Notes under the pieces: generated by a model
What the model saw: only the letters and a program-made list of their open reading frames with translations
The model's database searches: none
What the model was told of the DNA's origin: nothing
Position numbers and translations under genes: made by a program
Shown: one piece after another, positions 63,906 to 64,000 of the stretch
Layout: each line of letters starts with the position of its first letter
How positions within the stretch are numbered: the stretch's first letter is position 1
NCBI RefSeq assembly: GCF_019430905.1
Contig: NZ_JAHYCA010000001.1
Span: forward strand, 791,095-855,094
Source: Billgrantia antri
Lineage (GTDB): Bacteria > Pseudomonadota > Gammaproteobacteria > Pseudomonadales > Halomonadaceae
Direction of reading: 5' to 3'
Length of the DNA: 64,000 nt

Positions 63906-64000
63906 GTGACGATTAGCGAGCTCGAGACTGCGCATGGTAGCGCCGGCGTCGCCGCGGCCATGGCTGGCCCCCACAGCAGCAGTGACATCGACACGCTGCG
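63906..64000 (+). CDS. start of an unidentified gene
   Basis: A GTG at 63906 is preceded 6-8 bases upstream by AGGGAGG, an excellent ribosome-binding site, and the frame stays open to the end of the window (31 residues; begins TISELETAHGSAGVAAAMAG). Upstream, GACTTG and CAAGTC (about 63866-63885) could pair as a leader hairpin. The product cannot be named from so little. The rest of 63719-63905 shows nothing else. Confidence 0.5.
   Translation, partial: MTISELETAHGSAGVAAAMAGPHSSSDIDTL

Noticed and set aside
1-64000. CRISPR arrays, toxin-antitoxin pairs, phage or restriction-modification islands
   Set aside because: No regularly spaced direct repeats and no such genes were found on either strand.

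Overview
The window is a high-GC, gene-dense gammaproteobacterial chromosome segment that looks like Halomonadaceae (Halomonas or a close relative). Evidence: ribF-ileS-lspA-fkpB-ispH followed by minor pilins, murJ-rpsT, obgE-rpmA-rplU beside divergent ispB, and lptF-lptG divergent from pepA, together with TRAP transport and an NhaP-type antiporter. The genus is inferred from gene content and protein style, not from a database search. No CRISPR array, prophage, rRNA operon or intact insertion sequence was seen.

Layout. 1-4.3 kb: the tail of a PAP2 phosphatase, a short-chain dehydrogenase, a secreted protein made of PPC-like repeats, and an EAL-CBS-GGDEF c-di-GMP protein. 4.5-9.3 kb: glutamate dehydrogenase, tRNA-modification enzymes TruC and TcdA, and the iron store pair bfr/bfd with a Fur-like site. 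9.4-18.2 kb: lptFG (LPS export) divergent from pepA, a branched-chain aminotransferase, holC and valS; holC sits between two perfect 68-bp inverted copies of a repeat. 18.2-24 kb: a sigma-54 activator, its probable binding sites, a -24/-12 promoter, a TRAP transporter and 3-hydroxybutyrate dehydrogenase, a self-contained inducible catabolic unit. 24-33.8 kb: an LpxT-like lipid A phosphotransferase, small envelope and detoxification proteins (META lipoprotein, glyoxalase, DUF411, azoreductase, Fe-SOD, lysozyme-inhibitor-like lipoprotein), Tag glycosylase, and divergent metE/metR.

33.8-43.2 kb: RstA/RstB-like two-component system, class Ia ribonucleotide reductase nrdAB with two NrdR-box-like operators 31 bp apart, a Nudix hydrolase, an antiporter and a 41-residue small protein. 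43.3-46.3 kb: type IV minor pilins in which pilX is split by a frameshift and no pilY1 follows. 46.4-59.5 kb: the core isoprenoid / lipoprotein / ribosome / peptidoglycan block, a foldback repeat after obgE, ispB and a tRNA-Pro(CGG). 59.7-63.7 kb: a tightly coupled three-gene set (outer-membrane porin, short PstS-like periplasmic protein, membrane GGDEF-EAL protein), the best candidate here for a little-described signalling module. The window ends in the first codons of another gene.

Most genes are housekeeping. Regulatory signals that could be read directly (sigma-54 promoter and activator sites, NrdR boxes, Fur-like box, several sigma-70 promoters, terminators) and two repeat families are listed separately. 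All positions and motif matches were read by eye; homology calls rest on remembered family features.
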